21,849 bases of DNA, from the NCBI GenBank assembly GCA_934418295.1, contig CAKRWZ010000026.1, positions 1-21,849 of the forward strand. Direction: 5' to 3'. The position numbers and the translations under genes were made by a program. Below are positions 6,700 through 15,400 of the stretch, piece after piece. Source of the DNA: an uncultured Mediterraneibacter sp. (GTDB taxonomy: Bacteria; Bacillota; Clostridia; Lachnospirales; Lachnospiraceae). The notes under the pieces are model-generated. The model saw only the letters and a program-made list of their open reading frames with translations. It was not told the origin of the DNA and searched no databases. The stretch's first letter is position 1. The number at the start of each line of letters is the position of its first letter.

Positions 6700-7500
6700 T
6701 TATATCTGATTTGACTGCTGCCCTTTAGAATAAGCGCGCGCAATGCGTTTTGCAATGCCTTTCGGCCAGAACTTGCAGAACATCTCTAATTCTTCTTCCG
6801 TTCGTTTGTTGTCTGCTATTGCGGCCGTGGTTTCGGATTCTTCGTGAATCCTGTGCCCCATGAGCATTTTAGGAATATACACAAAATCTCCTTTTAATTT
6901 GGACAGTTTCTCCCACGCTTCCCAGTCCTCACAGGCTCTGTAATGATTGTCAAAAATAACCTCCGGCAAATGCTCTGCTGCAAACGTGACCGACGGACAA
7001 CAGATCGGAGATCCCATAGACAGGATCCTTCTCCGAACCCAGCGCAGTCCCCAGCAGCACTTCAGACGCAGCGGAAGCAGCATCAGTCTCTTTACCCTCA
7101 AAAGTTTATTCTTTGTAATTTTTTCTCCGTCGCGGATCTCAAAATAATCTCCGAAAACGATCAACGGCCGTTTTGCCTTTTTTGCATAGTGCAGCACGTT
7201 TTCCAGATAATTTTTTTCGTAAATATCGTCCTGGTGCGCGATCGTGATATAACGGCTTTTTCCGATCTCTTTTGCACATTTATACCCGAAGTTCCAGTCC
7301 TGTGTGATACCGCCCTCTCCGGGATTTACAAAGTACGGTAAGTTATACTTTTCTGCCATTCCGGCTATAAAAGCGTTCGGCGTCGATGTCACTATTATAA
7401 TATAACTCTGCAAGTGCTGTTCTTTCAATGATTTGATACACGCTTCCAAATATTGACTTTCTTTATAGGCACATATCACAAATGTATGCTCCTTCATCAT
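6700..7500 (-). CDS. GT2 family glycosyltransferase
   Basis: This 266-residue protein starts MMKEHTFVICAYKESQYLEA, a GT-A fold N-terminus. HQDD (near residue 90) is in the place of the DXD metal site, NPGEGGITQDWNFGY is a nucleotide-sugar pocket-like segment, and CEDWEAWEKLSKLKGDFVYI with a following MGHRIHEES is typical of GT2 enzymes acting on surface glycans. AGGTGAGG lies just before two adjacent Met codons (7500 and 7497); either could start. The acyltransferase stop is 4 bp upstream, so translation is probably coupled. Donor and acceptor are unknown. A basic, Trp-rich stretch (KCCWGLRWVRRRI) in the middle may touch the membrane. Confidence 0.85.
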   Translation of the reverse strand: MMKEHTFVICAYKESQYLEACIKSLKEQHLQSYIIIVTSTPNAFIAGMAEKYNLPYFVNPGEGGITQDWNFGYKCAKEIGKSRYITIAHQDDIYEKNYLENVLHYAKKAKRPLIVFGDYFEIRDGEKITKNKLLRVKRLMLLPLRLKCCWGLRWVRRRILSMGSPICCPSVTFAAEHLPEVIFDNHYRACEDWEAWEKLSKLKGDFVYIPKMLMGHRIHEESETTAAIADNKRTEEELEMFCKFWPKGIAKRIARAYSKGQQSNQI

Positions 7501-7504
7501 TTCC

Positions 7505-8503
7505 TCACCTTTTGAATATCCATTTATTAAGCAGTTCCATCACATAATTATAGCATTTTAAGAAAATCGGGATCGAGCAGATCAGGATCAGGCAAAGGCA
7601 GTATACCACCATTCCGATCAGATTCAAAATACGATTCCCGGATAAGCCCAAAACCTTATCCAGCAGCACATAGCCGTGGGGCGCTAAGAACGTAGACCCC
7701 GCATAAACCAGAATTGAGGATTTTCCCACGTTGCTGAATATATTTTTCCGACCCGGCATCAGGCAGATCAGTGCGGCTCCCATTAATGCCGCGATCGCAT
7801 AAAATGCCAACCGGTACAGGATTCCTTCTATATTCCCGAACCCCGCGCTTTCATACGTCATCCGCACACTATGTATCGCATAAGGCAGATAAACTGCCGG
7901 CAATATTCCAAGCAGCAGTACGATCACTGCAGCTACTTTCGGCACTTTCCGGATCTTTTGGATCCGCTCTGCATCGCACAGTACACCCAGCACGAAGAAC
8001 GGAAGCAAACTGAGTACCGATCCGTATCCTATATGAAACTCCGTCATTTTCGTACAGCTGACCACCAATCCTAACGCCGTAGAGATCAGGAGCGGATATC
8101 TCCAGCGCATCACATCTTTAGCCAGCAGCTTCCAGAAAAAGACCGCCAACAGATAATAAAATGCCGAAGACGGCACCAGGATCGAGCTGTTAAACGTATC
8201 GCTGTTGAAATTTGCAAGACCCAAGTGGATCATCACATTTGCCATGATCACATAAAGTCCCTGAAAAACCAAATACGGCATCAGACATTTTTCAACTGCC
8301 GTTTCTCTGGCCCTGTCAAGATTTTTGGTGAAATAGCCTGTGATAAACGCAAAAGCCGGCATATGGAACAGATACAGATATTTCATGATATACAGCTCTG
8401 CCCCGCCGTTTCCCTTGTATACATCCAGGGTATGCCCCAGTGCAACCAGAAACAACAAAAGTGCTTTTATGTTGTCCATCAAGAAGTCTCTTTGTTTTGT
8501 CAT
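7505..8503 (-). CDS. Membrane acyltransferase (Acyltransferase_3 family, likely O-acetyltransferase)
   Basis: This 332-residue polytopic membrane protein has about ten hydrophobic segments. The N-terminus MTKQRDFLMDNIKALLLFLV, then ALGHTLDVY with the conserved His, and FHMPAFAFITGYF, is diagnostic of the acyltransferase-3/OafA-WecH-like family. These enzymes move an acetyl or other acyl group from the cytoplasm onto surface polysaccharide. AAGAGGAAACAACATG gives the ribosome site; 18 bp separate it from the IspD-like gene. Predicted job: O-acylation of the glycan made by this operon. Acyl donor and target sugar are not evident. Confidence 0.88.
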   Translation of the reverse strand: MTKQRDFLMDNIKALLLFLVALGHTLDVYKGNGGAELYIMKYLYLFHMPAFAFITGYFTKNLDRARETAVEKCLMPYLVFQGLYVIMANVMIHLGLANFNSDTFNSSILVPSSAFYYLLAVFFWKLLAKDVMRWRYPLLISTALGLVVSCTKMTEFHIGYGSVLSLLPFFVLGVLCDAERIQKIRKVPKVAAVIVLLLGILPAVYLPYAIHSVRMTYESAGFGNIEGILYRLAFYAIAALMGAALICLMPGRKNIFSNVGKSSILVYAGSTFLAPHGYVLLDKVLGLSGNRILNLIGMVVYCLCLILICSIPIFLKCYNYVMELLNKWIFKR

Positions 8504-8521
8504 GTTGTTTCCTCTTACTTC

Positions 8522-9241
8522 TCAGATTCCGAAAATCTGTGAATTTTCTCTTGCATCTATCAATGCTCTGAAAATATAAAAATCTGCCGGTGTCGTAACT
8601 TTTATGTTTTCCGAGCCGCCTTCCACGGTATACAACGAATATCCGTAATCATTCATCATCGTCGCAGAATCAATCTTATCGTGGATATTTTCTGCCAAAG
8701 CCTTCTGATGGGCCCCGTAAATATCCTTCAGATAAAATCCTTGAGGCGCCTTTGCCAGTCTGCACTTTGCCCGGTCCACACTGGTATAGACCTGATTATC
8801 ATCTTCTGTCAACATCACCGTCTCTGTCACCGGCGTCACCGTAACGGAAGTCCCGTGTTCCTTCACGCACTGGATATTCCGCGTGATCAAATCTTCATTG
8901 ATGAGCGGTCTGACCCCGTCATGGATCAGTACAACGGAATCTTCCGGACAATTTTCATGCAAGACCTGCAGCCCGTTGTAAATAGAATCCTGTCCGGTCT
9001 CTCCTCCCGGTACGATCCACTTTACTTTTTCGATCCCGTTTTTCTTCAGAATTTTCTTCAGATAATCGATCCATTCTTTGATGCATACGACGACGATCCC
9101 GTCGATCTCCGGATGTCTTTCAAAATGTTCGATCGTATATATGATAATTTCTTTTCCGTGAAGCTCCAGGAATTGCTTTGGTCTGGACTTGGAATTCATC
9201 CGTTTCCCGGAACCCCCCGCAAAAATGAGTGCATAGTTCAT
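8522..9241 (-). CDS. IspD/TarI-like sugar-alcohol-phosphate cytidylyltransferase
   Basis: This 239-residue nucleotidyltransferase of the IspD family has the CTP-binding loop FAGGSGKRMNSKSRPKQFL at the N-terminus, HDGVRP near residues 107-112, and KVTTPADFYIFRAL near the C-terminus. The spacing resembles TarI (CTP:D-ribitol-5-phosphate) more than the MEP-pathway IspD, and the setting in a polysaccharide operon beside LicD genes supports an alditol or amino-alcohol phosphate substrate. No SDR reductase of the Bcs1/TarJ type is beside it, so ribitol phosphate is not assured. AGGAGG lies 8 nt before the ATG. It is 43 bp after the fused TagD-like gene, the loosest gap in this part of the operon. 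A MEP-pathway role cannot be excluded but is less likely. Confidence 0.82.
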   Translation of the reverse strand: MNYALIFAGGSGKRMNSKSRPKQFLELHGKEIIIYTIEHFERHPEIDGIVVVCIKEWIDYLKKILKKNGIEKVKWIVPGGETGQDSIYNGLQVLHENCPEDSVVLIHDGVRPLINEDLITRNIQCVKEHGTSVTVTPVTETVMLTEDDNQVYTSVDRAKCRLAKAPQGFYLKDIYGAHQKALAENIHDKIDSATMMNDYGYSLYTVEGGSENIKVTTPADFYIFRALIDARENSQIFGI

Positions 9242-9284
9242 GGCATATCCTCCTCGTATATTATCGCATCATACACAAATTCTC

Positions 9285-10625
9285 TTATTGAAGCTTTGTA
9301 ACATCGTCCTTCATAAACTGCTCCATGACTCCCGCGATGTTGCAGGAAATGTTTTCTTCTATATTAGAAGTCGGTTTGCCCGACTCGATCCCGCGGGCAA
9401 AGGAAACCAGTTCATAGCGGATTCCTTCTCCGTCCAGCTGATAAAAATATCTGCGGTTGTTCTCGGAATTTTCGTAACGCACTTCAAAATATTCCGTCTT
9501 CCACCACGGCGCCGGCACATAAATATACCCTTTGGTGCCGGATATGATCAGCTCTCCTTCGGATTTTACTCCTTGGCCCACCTTGATCGACGCCACAGAA
9601 TCCGGATAACAAAAGTCGATCTTCGTAAATGCATCGTAGTGATAGGCTTCATTGTCCAGCCAGGTCACGATCCGCCGGTCTCTATAGTTTGTCCCGAAGA
9701 TCTGCAGCACCGGAAGCAGTGCCGTAGGTCCCCATGCGCTGATACTGTTCCAGCTTTTTTCCATCTGCTGCGGATCCGTCGCATCCACCGTCCGAATGCT
9801 GGTACAAGTCGCTTCGATAGATTTCGGCGTGCCGATCTTTCCGGTCTTTACCTGCAGCAGCATTCTGTGATATGCTGTGGAATACGCCGTTTTGATGGCA
9901 TCCATCAGTACGCAGCCTTTTTCTTTTGCCAACGCAAACAAAGCTTCACATTCCCTTTCCGACAATGCGATGGGCGACTCACACAGCACGTGTTTTCCCC
10001 GTTCCAATGCATAGGCAATATCCCGATAATGGTTTTTGGGGCTTGTGATAATGTAAACCGCATCCGACTCTTCCAGCAGCTCATCGTATCCGTTATAGAG
10101 CTGCACATCTTTCAAAAGATCCTGCACCGCATCGCGATCCGCCGTATACACGCCTGATATCTGCAGGCCGTTTACATATTTGCTTTCTTTTACTACTTTT
10201 TTTAAGATATCTGATTCTCCCAGAAGCCCCAGCCGCAGATTCCGCTTCTTTTCCCGCAGCTCGCTGCTGGAAACTCCCTGGGTTCTGGAAAGATATACCA
10301 CTTCACAATATTCATTTAAATAATCAAACTTACCGACCCAATCGTCGCCCACCGTAAAAATATCCACACCGTATCTGCGGATATCATCGATCTTTTGGCC
10401 CTCATACTCTTCAATAATGATCTCGTCTGCGATCCCGGTCGCCCTGACCCCTTCGATCCGTTCCATCAGAGACTGCTGCACGTTGATCTTTCCCCGGGTC
10501 TTATCAAAATCGTCGGCAGTCACCCCTACGATCAGATAATCTCCCAGGGCTTTTGCTCTTTCCAGCAGACGGATATGGCCGTAATGAAGCAGGTCATAAG
10601 TCCCGTAAGTGATTACTTTTTTCAT
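9285..10625 (-). CDS. Fusion: TagD-like cytidylyltransferase plus atypical Gfo/Idh/MocA oxidoreductase domain
   Basis: This 446-residue protein has two domains. Residues 1-128 match glycerol-3-phosphate cytidylyltransferase (TagD/TarD) closely: MKKVITYGTYDLLHYGHIRL with HYGH at 14-17 as the HxGH site, VGDDWVGKFDYL, and RTQGVSSSEL (about 114-123) as the RTEGISTT signature. Residues about 130-446 have the fold pattern of Gfo/Idh/MocA oxidoreductases (Rossmann start RLGLLGES, KHVLCESPIALSERECE, SIEATCTS, GELIISGTKGYIYV). However, the usual GxG is G-E-S, the EKP lysine is Ser217, and the usual D..H of the second catalytic motif is replaced in WGPTALLPVLQIFG (about 298-311). The redox half may therefore be altered or serve as a binding module. 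The start lies 4 bp after the upstream stop, with a GGAAGGAT ribosome site. Likely makes a CDP-polyol or related donor for LicD. Confidence 0.87.
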   Translation of the reverse strand: MKKVITYGTYDLLHYGHIRLLERAKALGDYLIVGVTADDFDKTRGKINVQQSLMERIEGVRATGIADEIIIEEYEGQKIDDIRRYGVDIFTVGDDWVGKFDYLNEYCEVVYLSRTQGVSSSELREKKRNLRLGLLGESDILKKVVKESKYVNGLQISGVYTADRDAVQDLLKDVQLYNGYDELLEESDAVYIITSPKNHYRDIAYALERGKHVLCESPIALSERECEALFALAKEKGCVLMDAIKTAYSTAYHRMLLQVKTGKIGTPKSIEATCTSIRTVDATDPQQMEKSWNSISAWGPTALLPVLQIFGTNYRDRRIVTWLDNEAYHYDAFTKIDFCYPDSVASIKVGQGVKSEGELIISGTKGYIYVPAPWWKTEYFEVRYENSENNRRYFYQLDGEGIRYELVSFARGIESGKPTSNIEENISCNIAGVMEQFMKDDVTKLQ

Positions 10626-10629
10626 AGTT

Positions 10630-11691
10630 TTATCCTTCCTGGTCTACCGCCAAAAAAGCTTCCACGAAAATTTCCATGGCTTTCTTTGAACCTACAGACA
10701 CACGAATATAATCTTTCAAAAGCGGATTTCCGTAAGGATGAACCAGTACTTTTTTCTCATTTTCCAATTTGTCTGCCACTTCTTTTGCATCATTCTTTGG
10801 TTTTACAAAAATGAAATTTCCTCTGCAGTCCCGGCATTCATAACCATGCTCTTTCAAGCTGTCCAGCGTATATTTTTTTCCTTCATTCTCAATGTCGATC
10901 AGCTTCCGGATCATCTGTGGCTGTTCCACCAAACGCTCTGCAAACAATAACGCAACTGCATTCACATCAAACGTCAGTTTCCCTTTTTTTACATATTCAA
11001 TAATCTGCGGATTACTGATAATAACGCCGATTCGACAGGCTGCAATAGACATCAGTTTTGAAAACGTTCTCAGAAGGATCACATTTTCTTCTTTTACTGC
11101 GTAATCCAAAAAAGTCTTCGGATAGAAATAATGATATGCTTCATCTATGATGACAACTGCTCCGACCTGTTTTGCTTTTTCGATCACCACTTTTAATTCC
11201 TCTTCTGTATAAACATTTCCTATCGGATTATTCGGATTTAACAACACGACAATTCGTGTATTTTCCGTAATGGCATCCAATATTTTCTGAATGTCTATCG
11301 TCAGATCTTCCTCATACTGTACCGGAACATGCACCAGTCCTAAAATCGAACAATTTACCCAATACATCTCAAAGGACGGGTTCACTGTAACGACTTCTTT
11401 CCCCTTTTCGCCAAAAGTCTCCAACAAATATCGAATCGCCATGTCCGAGCCGTTTGTAGCCAACACATTTTCATATTCCACACCGATATATTTCGCATAT
11501 TTATTTAAGAAACGATCCGGTTCCGGATAAATCGCCAAAAACTGAGGCGTAATCTCTTTCAAAACCGTCTCTACAAACTCCTTAGGCAATCCTTCCGGAT
11601 TTTCATTCATATCGTATCGGGCATAATCATATCTTCCCTGTCGCGGAAATACTCGGACGGTATTTTTGATATTTTCATTTACGTAATACAA
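10630..11691 (-). CDS. HisC-like class I/II PLP aminotransferase (or decarboxylase)
   Basis: This 353-residue fold-type I PLP enzyme is of HisC length. Motifs: ARYDMNENPEGLP near the N-terminus, ATNGSDMAIRYLL (78-90) for phosphate contact, LLNPNNPIGN (150-159), IIDEAYHYF (about 181-189, Asp183), RTFSKLMSIAACRIG with the Schiff-base Lys212 and Arg220, and YIRVSVG near the end. The family includes histidinol-phosphate aminotransferase and CobD-type phospho-amino-acid decarboxylases, all acting on small phosphate esters. It sits in a LicD/cytidylyltransferase block rather than a his operon, so I infer a substrate such as a keto-polyol phosphate or phosphorylated amino acid. The start is TTG at 11691; a strong AAGGAGG (11701-11707) inside the last codons of the upstream licD gene lies 9 nt away, which implies translational coupling. 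Confidence 0.85.
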   Translation of the reverse strand: MYYVNENIKNTVRVFPRQGRYDYARYDMNENPEGLPKEFVETVLKEITPQFLAIYPEPDRFLNKYAKYIGVEYENVLATNGSDMAIRYLLETFGEKGKEVVTVNPSFEMYWVNCSILGLVHVPVQYEEDLTIDIQKILDAITENTRIVVLLNPNNPIGNVYTEEELKVVIEKAKQVGAVVIIDEAYHYFYPKTFLDYAVKEENVILLRTFSKLMSIAACRIGVIISNPQIIEYVKKGKLTFDVNAVALLFAERLVEQPQMIRKLIDIENEGKKYTLDSLKEHGYECRDCRGNFIFVKPKNDAKEVADKLENEKKVLVHPYGNPLLKDYIRVSVGSKKAMEIFVEAFLAVDQEG

Positions 11692-11695
11692 TGAT

Positions 11696-12562
11696 TCAAT
11701 CCTCCTTAAATTTCAATTCATAGGGATAATGGTTCTTCCGTTTTTCTTCCGGAGGAAGCTCCATGTAATTGCCATACATATAGGTCAGATTTTTATGCAA
11801 ATTTCGCGGAAAATTCAACATTACATCCTCGTAAGGCAGCTTCCGCAACGGATACACATCTTTTACATAATAGGTATTCATATACGGAGACGTGTCACAA
11901 AGGAAATTGATTTTCTTTGTTTTTGGCAGGTCATTATACCGTGTTTCTGCTTCATATGCCTTTTTATAAATCCATTTTTTCGATACTCTTGTCGCCGACA
12001 ACACTCCGTGTACACATCCGCACACTGCATGTACCACTTTTGCTTTCCAGCCTGCAAAACCAAGCATCGGAAAAGGAATACTTCTTAAAATTAAAATCTT
12101 ACTCCAAAACCAGGCATCCCTTGCCTGTTTTTTTGCTTTTTTCGGATCGTCACTGACTTTATCATACGGATACAGATCCAAAAAAATCCCCATGGGCGCT
12201 TTCACACGTTTTAAAGCCTCCTCTTTAAAGCGTGTGCCCCGCAGCGTCATCCTGGTCGTCATCAAAGGATAGTCCGGGTAATGTTCCGTGTTCATGATCA
12301 GATATTTATCACCCATTTCCGCTTCCAGGTATTTTAAAAATTTTTCAAAATCATCTCTGGGAAGAGCTACATCGATATCATCGTCCCACGGAATAAAGCC
12401 TTGATGCCGCAAAGCGCCGATCCCGGTTCCGGCTATCCCAAAATAATCCAGTCCGTGTCTTTCACAGATATCCATAAAATCCTTCAGTATTTCCAATTCC
12501 ACTTCATGGATCCGTTTCAATGTAGCCTCATCGTATTCTTTATACTGCTTTTTCTTTTTCAT
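11696..12562 (-). CDS. LicD family phosphotransferase (first paralogue)
   Basis: This 288-residue protein has the LicD core: HGLDYFGIAGTGIGALRHQG followed by FIPWDDDIDVALPRDDFEKF, with the acidic WDDDID at about 59-64, which binds metal in this nucleotidyltransferase-fold family. LicD enzymes transfer phosphocholine or other phospho-alditol or phospho-amino-alcohol groups from CDP donors to surface glycans. The ATG overlaps the stop of the second licD gene (ATGA), with GGAGA before it. The downstream genes encode a PLP enzyme and two CTP transferases, which could supply the donor. No LicA kinase, LicB permease or LicC is seen, so choline is not indicated. Confidence 0.9.
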   Translation of the reverse strand: MKKKKQYKEYDEATLKRIHEVELEILKDFMDICERHGLDYFGIAGTGIGALRHQGFIPWDDDIDVALPRDDFEKFLKYLEAEMGDKYLIMNTEHYPDYPLMTTRMTLRGTRFKEEALKRVKAPMGIFLDLYPYDKVSDDPKKAKKQARDAWFWSKILILRSIPFPMLGFAGWKAKVVHAVCGCVHGVLSATRVSKKWIYKKAYEAETRYNDLPKTKKINFLCDTSPYMNTYYVKDVYPLRKLPYEDVMLNFPRNLHKNLTYMYGNYMELPPEEKRKNHYPYELKFKED

Positions 12563-13416
12563 GCTTTATCTCCAAAGTCTAACTCTACCGGACAGTGATT
12601 CGTCCTTTTCTCCACCGGCGGAATCTCCATATACTCTCCCATATGCTGTCTTAACTGTTCGTCATAATTCTTTACCAGCCGGATCTCGGTGTCTTCAAAA
12701 GGCACCTTGATCGTCGGATAGGATCTGCTTTTATGGATATCCATGATCGCCGATCCCGGATCGAACAGACAGGTATATTTATCCGTCTGCTCCCGATACA
12801 TAGTGGCATACATCATAAATCTCCGGAATAACACCTCGTCGCTTTTGGGGAACAATCTCAGGAAAATCCGCAAAAAACCACAAATCATATTTTTGATCTT
12901 CTGTACGGGTGCCTTTCCCTTTAACAGCTTAAAATGATCAACATTTCTGACGATATACAAGATTTTGTATCTTCTGCACTTTTTAATAATCAGATCTGCC
13001 TTATCCTTTTCCTCCGGCAGATTGTCATAAATAAAAAGATCCATCAAAATCCCCGGCTTATAATTGCCCGCATACGCATTTTCATTGACAAACAATGTAT
13101 TTTTCATCATCAATGTCGGCTGAAGATTATAATACTTATGCGGCTGATCCGGCCCCCACAGCTCATATTTGCTGCAAAATTCCGCATCCTTCCGCATCGC
13201 TTTCACAAACCGCTCATAATCCTTTCGCAGCAAGGCCACATCGATATCGTCATCCCACGGGATAAATCCATGATGTCTGACTGCCCCGATGGCCGTTCCG
13301 GATATTGCAAAATATTCAATGCCGTTCTCTTCACACAATCTGGCAAAATCTTTCAGCATGGATAATTCCGCTTTATGTAATTTTTCTAAAACCTGTGGTT
13401 CATATTCTCCGTACAT
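12559..13416 (-). CDS. LicD family phosphotransferase (second paralogue)
   Basis: This 285-residue LicD protein is related to its neighbour, with NGIEYFAISGTAIGAVRHHG then FIPWDDDIDVALLRKDYERF and the acidic cluster WDDDID at about 54-59. The C-terminus PPVEKRTNHCPVELDFG parallels PPEEKRKNHYPYELKF of the other copy, so the two are tandem paralogues, but the middle regions differ clearly. It probably adds a phospho-substituent to a different position, or uses a different CDP donor. The start is ATG at 13416, one base after the stop codon of the upstream glycosyltransferase gene; the ribosome site is weak (GAAAGTG), so coupling is likely. Confidence 0.9.
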   Translation of the reverse strand: MYGEYEPQVLEKLHKAELSMLKDFARLCEENGIEYFAISGTAIGAVRHHGFIPWDDDIDVALLRKDYERFVKAMRKDAEFCSKYELWGPDQPHKYYNLQPTLMMKNTLFVNENAYAGNYKPGILMDLFIYDNLPEEKDKADLIIKKCRRYKILYIVRNVDHFKLLKGKAPVQKIKNMICGFLRIFLRLFPKSDEVLFRRFMMYATMYREQTDKYTCLFDPGSAIMDIHKSRSYPTIKVPFEDTEIRLVKNYDEQLRQHMGEYMEIPPVEKRTNHCPVELDFGDKA

Positions 13417-13419
13417 TTG

Positions 13420-14478
13420 CTACACTTTCTTTTTCAAACAGTTTTCATTTATGCGCCATAAACAGATATACAGTTCAACACAATTATATTTCAGCAGATA
13501 CTTTTGCAGGATCTGCGTTTTCAGCAATCCATGGTTCGATGAATTTTTCAATACGATGGAAATCGGCTTCTGGCGGATCATCATCCGGATCCGTGATGCT
13601 GTACGTCTGAATTTTTCCGTATTCTTTTCATGTGTAAAATCGGTATTCATACAGATTCCGATCGTGTTCATGACCCCTTTGGTGAACACCTCATAAAAAA
13701 TCTGAGGTTTCCGATTTTCTGTGATAAAACTGTATTGCTTACTTAAAACCTTCAAAAAAACCTTATATGCATCCGGGCGATACCGCCTGGAAACAGAATT
13801 TTCATCATATCTGTAATAATACAGCCGCCTGTTATAATAAGATATTTTTTCTGCCTTTTCAAACAAGTTCAGATAAAAAATGATGTCCTGGGAACGTATC
13901 AGCTCCGGTTCAAACCGAATCCCCGTGCTTTCTAAAAATCGGCGATTGATCAATTTACACCAGGTTCCTCCCATCATATTGACCGGTGGCTGATAAGAAA
14001 AGCTCGGGTGCGTGCGCAGCATCGTCTTCAATTCTGCTTCTTCTTTTAAATTTTTATCAAACCGCTTGATATCGCCCGAAAAAAATTGATTTTTTTTAAT
14101 TACTCCTTTGTCCTGCACGGAGTAGTTTGTAAAAATCAGAATTTCTGCATCGTTTTCCACCGCTTTGTCCAATATTTCTTCACACATGGTCGGTTCACAC
14201 CAGTCGTCTGCATCGACAAACGTGATCCATTCTCCCTCTGCAATCGCAAGACCGCTGTTTCTTGCCACAGCCACTCCTTGATTTTTCTGGTGGATCACTT
14301 TGATCCGATCGTCTTTGTCTGCATATTTGTCACAGATTTTACCTGCCTGATTTGTAGAACCGTCATCGATCAATATCATTTCAATCTCCCGCAGTGTCTG
14401 ATTTCGTACACTGTCCAAGCACTTCTCCAAATATTCTTTTTCCGTATTATAAACAGGTATTATCACTGATATTTTCAT
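13420..14478 (-). CDS. GT2 family glycosyltransferase
   Basis: This 352-residue GT-A enzyme starts MKISVIIPVYNTEKEYLEKC, with LIDDGSTNQAGKICDKY and FVDADDW (metal site) in the first 95 residues, and MGGTWCKLINRRFLESTGIR in the acceptor half. It is typical of capsule and exopolysaccharide glycosyltransferases. The N-terminal third is closely similar to that of the GT2 gene at 15401-16450, so these are paralogues flanking a third, different GT2. Its ATG overlaps the stop of the preceding gene by 4 bases (ATGA). Basic residues are abundant in the C-terminal 60, which may bind the membrane. Donor sugar unknown. Confidence 0.9.
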   Translation of the reverse strand: MKISVIIPVYNTEKEYLEKCLDSVRNQTLREIEMILIDDGSTNQAGKICDKYADKDDRIKVIHQKNQGVAVARNSGLAIAEGEWITFVDADDWCEPTMCEEILDKAVENDAEILIFTNYSVQDKGVIKKNQFFSGDIKRFDKNLKEEAELKTMLRTHPSFSYQPPVNMMGGTWCKLINRRFLESTGIRFEPELIRSQDIIFYLNLFEKAEKISYYNRRLYYYRYDENSVSRRYRPDAYKVFLKVLSKQYSFITENRKPQIFYEVFTKGVMNTIGICMNTDFTHEKNTEKFRRTASRIRMMIRQKPISIVLKNSSNHGLLKTQILQKYLLKYNCVELYICLWRINENCLKKKV

Positions 14479-15374
14479 ACTTTTTTAATCCCATCATTGT
14501 TTTCGTATAAATCATAAAGCTTCAACAAGGCATTTAAAGACTTTATATATTCTGTACGGACAAAAATCATTTTCTTTCTGGAACTTGTCAGTGCGGCATC
14601 CGTCGAAGCATCTTCCAGATGATACACTTTTATTTCCGGGAGATACACCATTTTCTTCCCGTCATGCTGCATCTGTTTATATAAAATTTCTTCCTCCCAG
14701 TACAAAAAAGTGCTTTCATCCAAGCCGTCATATTCTCTTATATAGTTGGGAGAAAATATCCAAAAGCATCCGTGCAGTTTCACATTTTCTGCTCTGCTCA
14801 AAAAATCTTTTTTGATCTCTCTGCCGGATTTTCCCGGAAACAATACATTTTTGATCCTTACCGCTTTATAAAAAGCTGACGCATATCCTATCTTATATCT
14901 TCTGAGATCCTTTTCGCACTCTCTGATCTTTCTTCTGACATCTGCGCCGCTGTTAAACGACGGAACCTGCGGATTGATGTCACATCTTCCGTCTCCGGTC
15001 ATGATCATAGGACCCAGCACCGCAAAACCACTTTTCTGGTATTCTGCCTCTGCCTTTGCGATCAGATTTTTCTCCAGCAGAAATACATCATTATTCATCA
15101 ATACGATGTATCTGGGATCCCATTCTTTTTTTGAATATCGGAAGCCGACGTTGTTTCCTCTTGCAAACCCCAGATTTTTTTCTGTTTTTATCACTTTGAT
15201 ATTAGATGCATTTCCATATAACTGCACCAGCTTATCTCCGCTTCCGTCCGGAGATGCATTATCTACTATGACGATCCCGTACTTCTCTGTATCAATATTT
15301 TTCTCAATATATTCTACACTCTGTTTTGTTTCTTCAATCGCCATATAATGCAGGATCACAAAAACAATATCCAT
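14475..15374 (-). CDS. GT2 family glycosyltransferase (rhamnosyltransferase-like)
   Basis: The open frame extends to 15503, but the extra 43 residues overlap the preceding GT2 gene and are unlike any GT start. ATG at 15374 begins MDIVFVILHYMAIEETKQSV and has AAAGAGG 7-8 nt upstream, so I use it (299 residues, 26-bp gap). Motifs are IVDNASPDGSG, NLGFARGNNVGFRYS and MNNDVFLLEKN, the pattern of the WcaA/RfbF-type GT2 branch that includes rhamnosyltransferases, followed by HGCFWIFSPNYIREYDGLDE and TFLYWEEEIL. Donor sugar is not determinable; no dTDP-rhamnose genes are in the window. Confidence 0.88.
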   Translation of the reverse strand: MDIVFVILHYMAIEETKQSVEYIEKNIDTEKYGIVIVDNASPDGSGDKLVQLYGNASNIKVIKTEKNLGFARGNNVGFRYSKKEWDPRYIVLMNNDVFLLEKNLIAKAEAEYQKSGFAVLGPMIMTGDGRCDINPQVPSFNSGADVRRKIRECEKDLRRYKIGYASAFYKAVRIKNVLFPGKSGREIKKDFLSRAENVKLHGCFWIFSPNYIREYDGLDESTFLYWEEEILYKQMQHDGKKMVYLPEIKVYHLEDASTDAALTSSRKKMIFVRTEYIKSLNALLKLYDLYENNDGIKKV

Positions 15375-15400
15375 ATAACGCCTCTTTGATTTTCTTTCTT

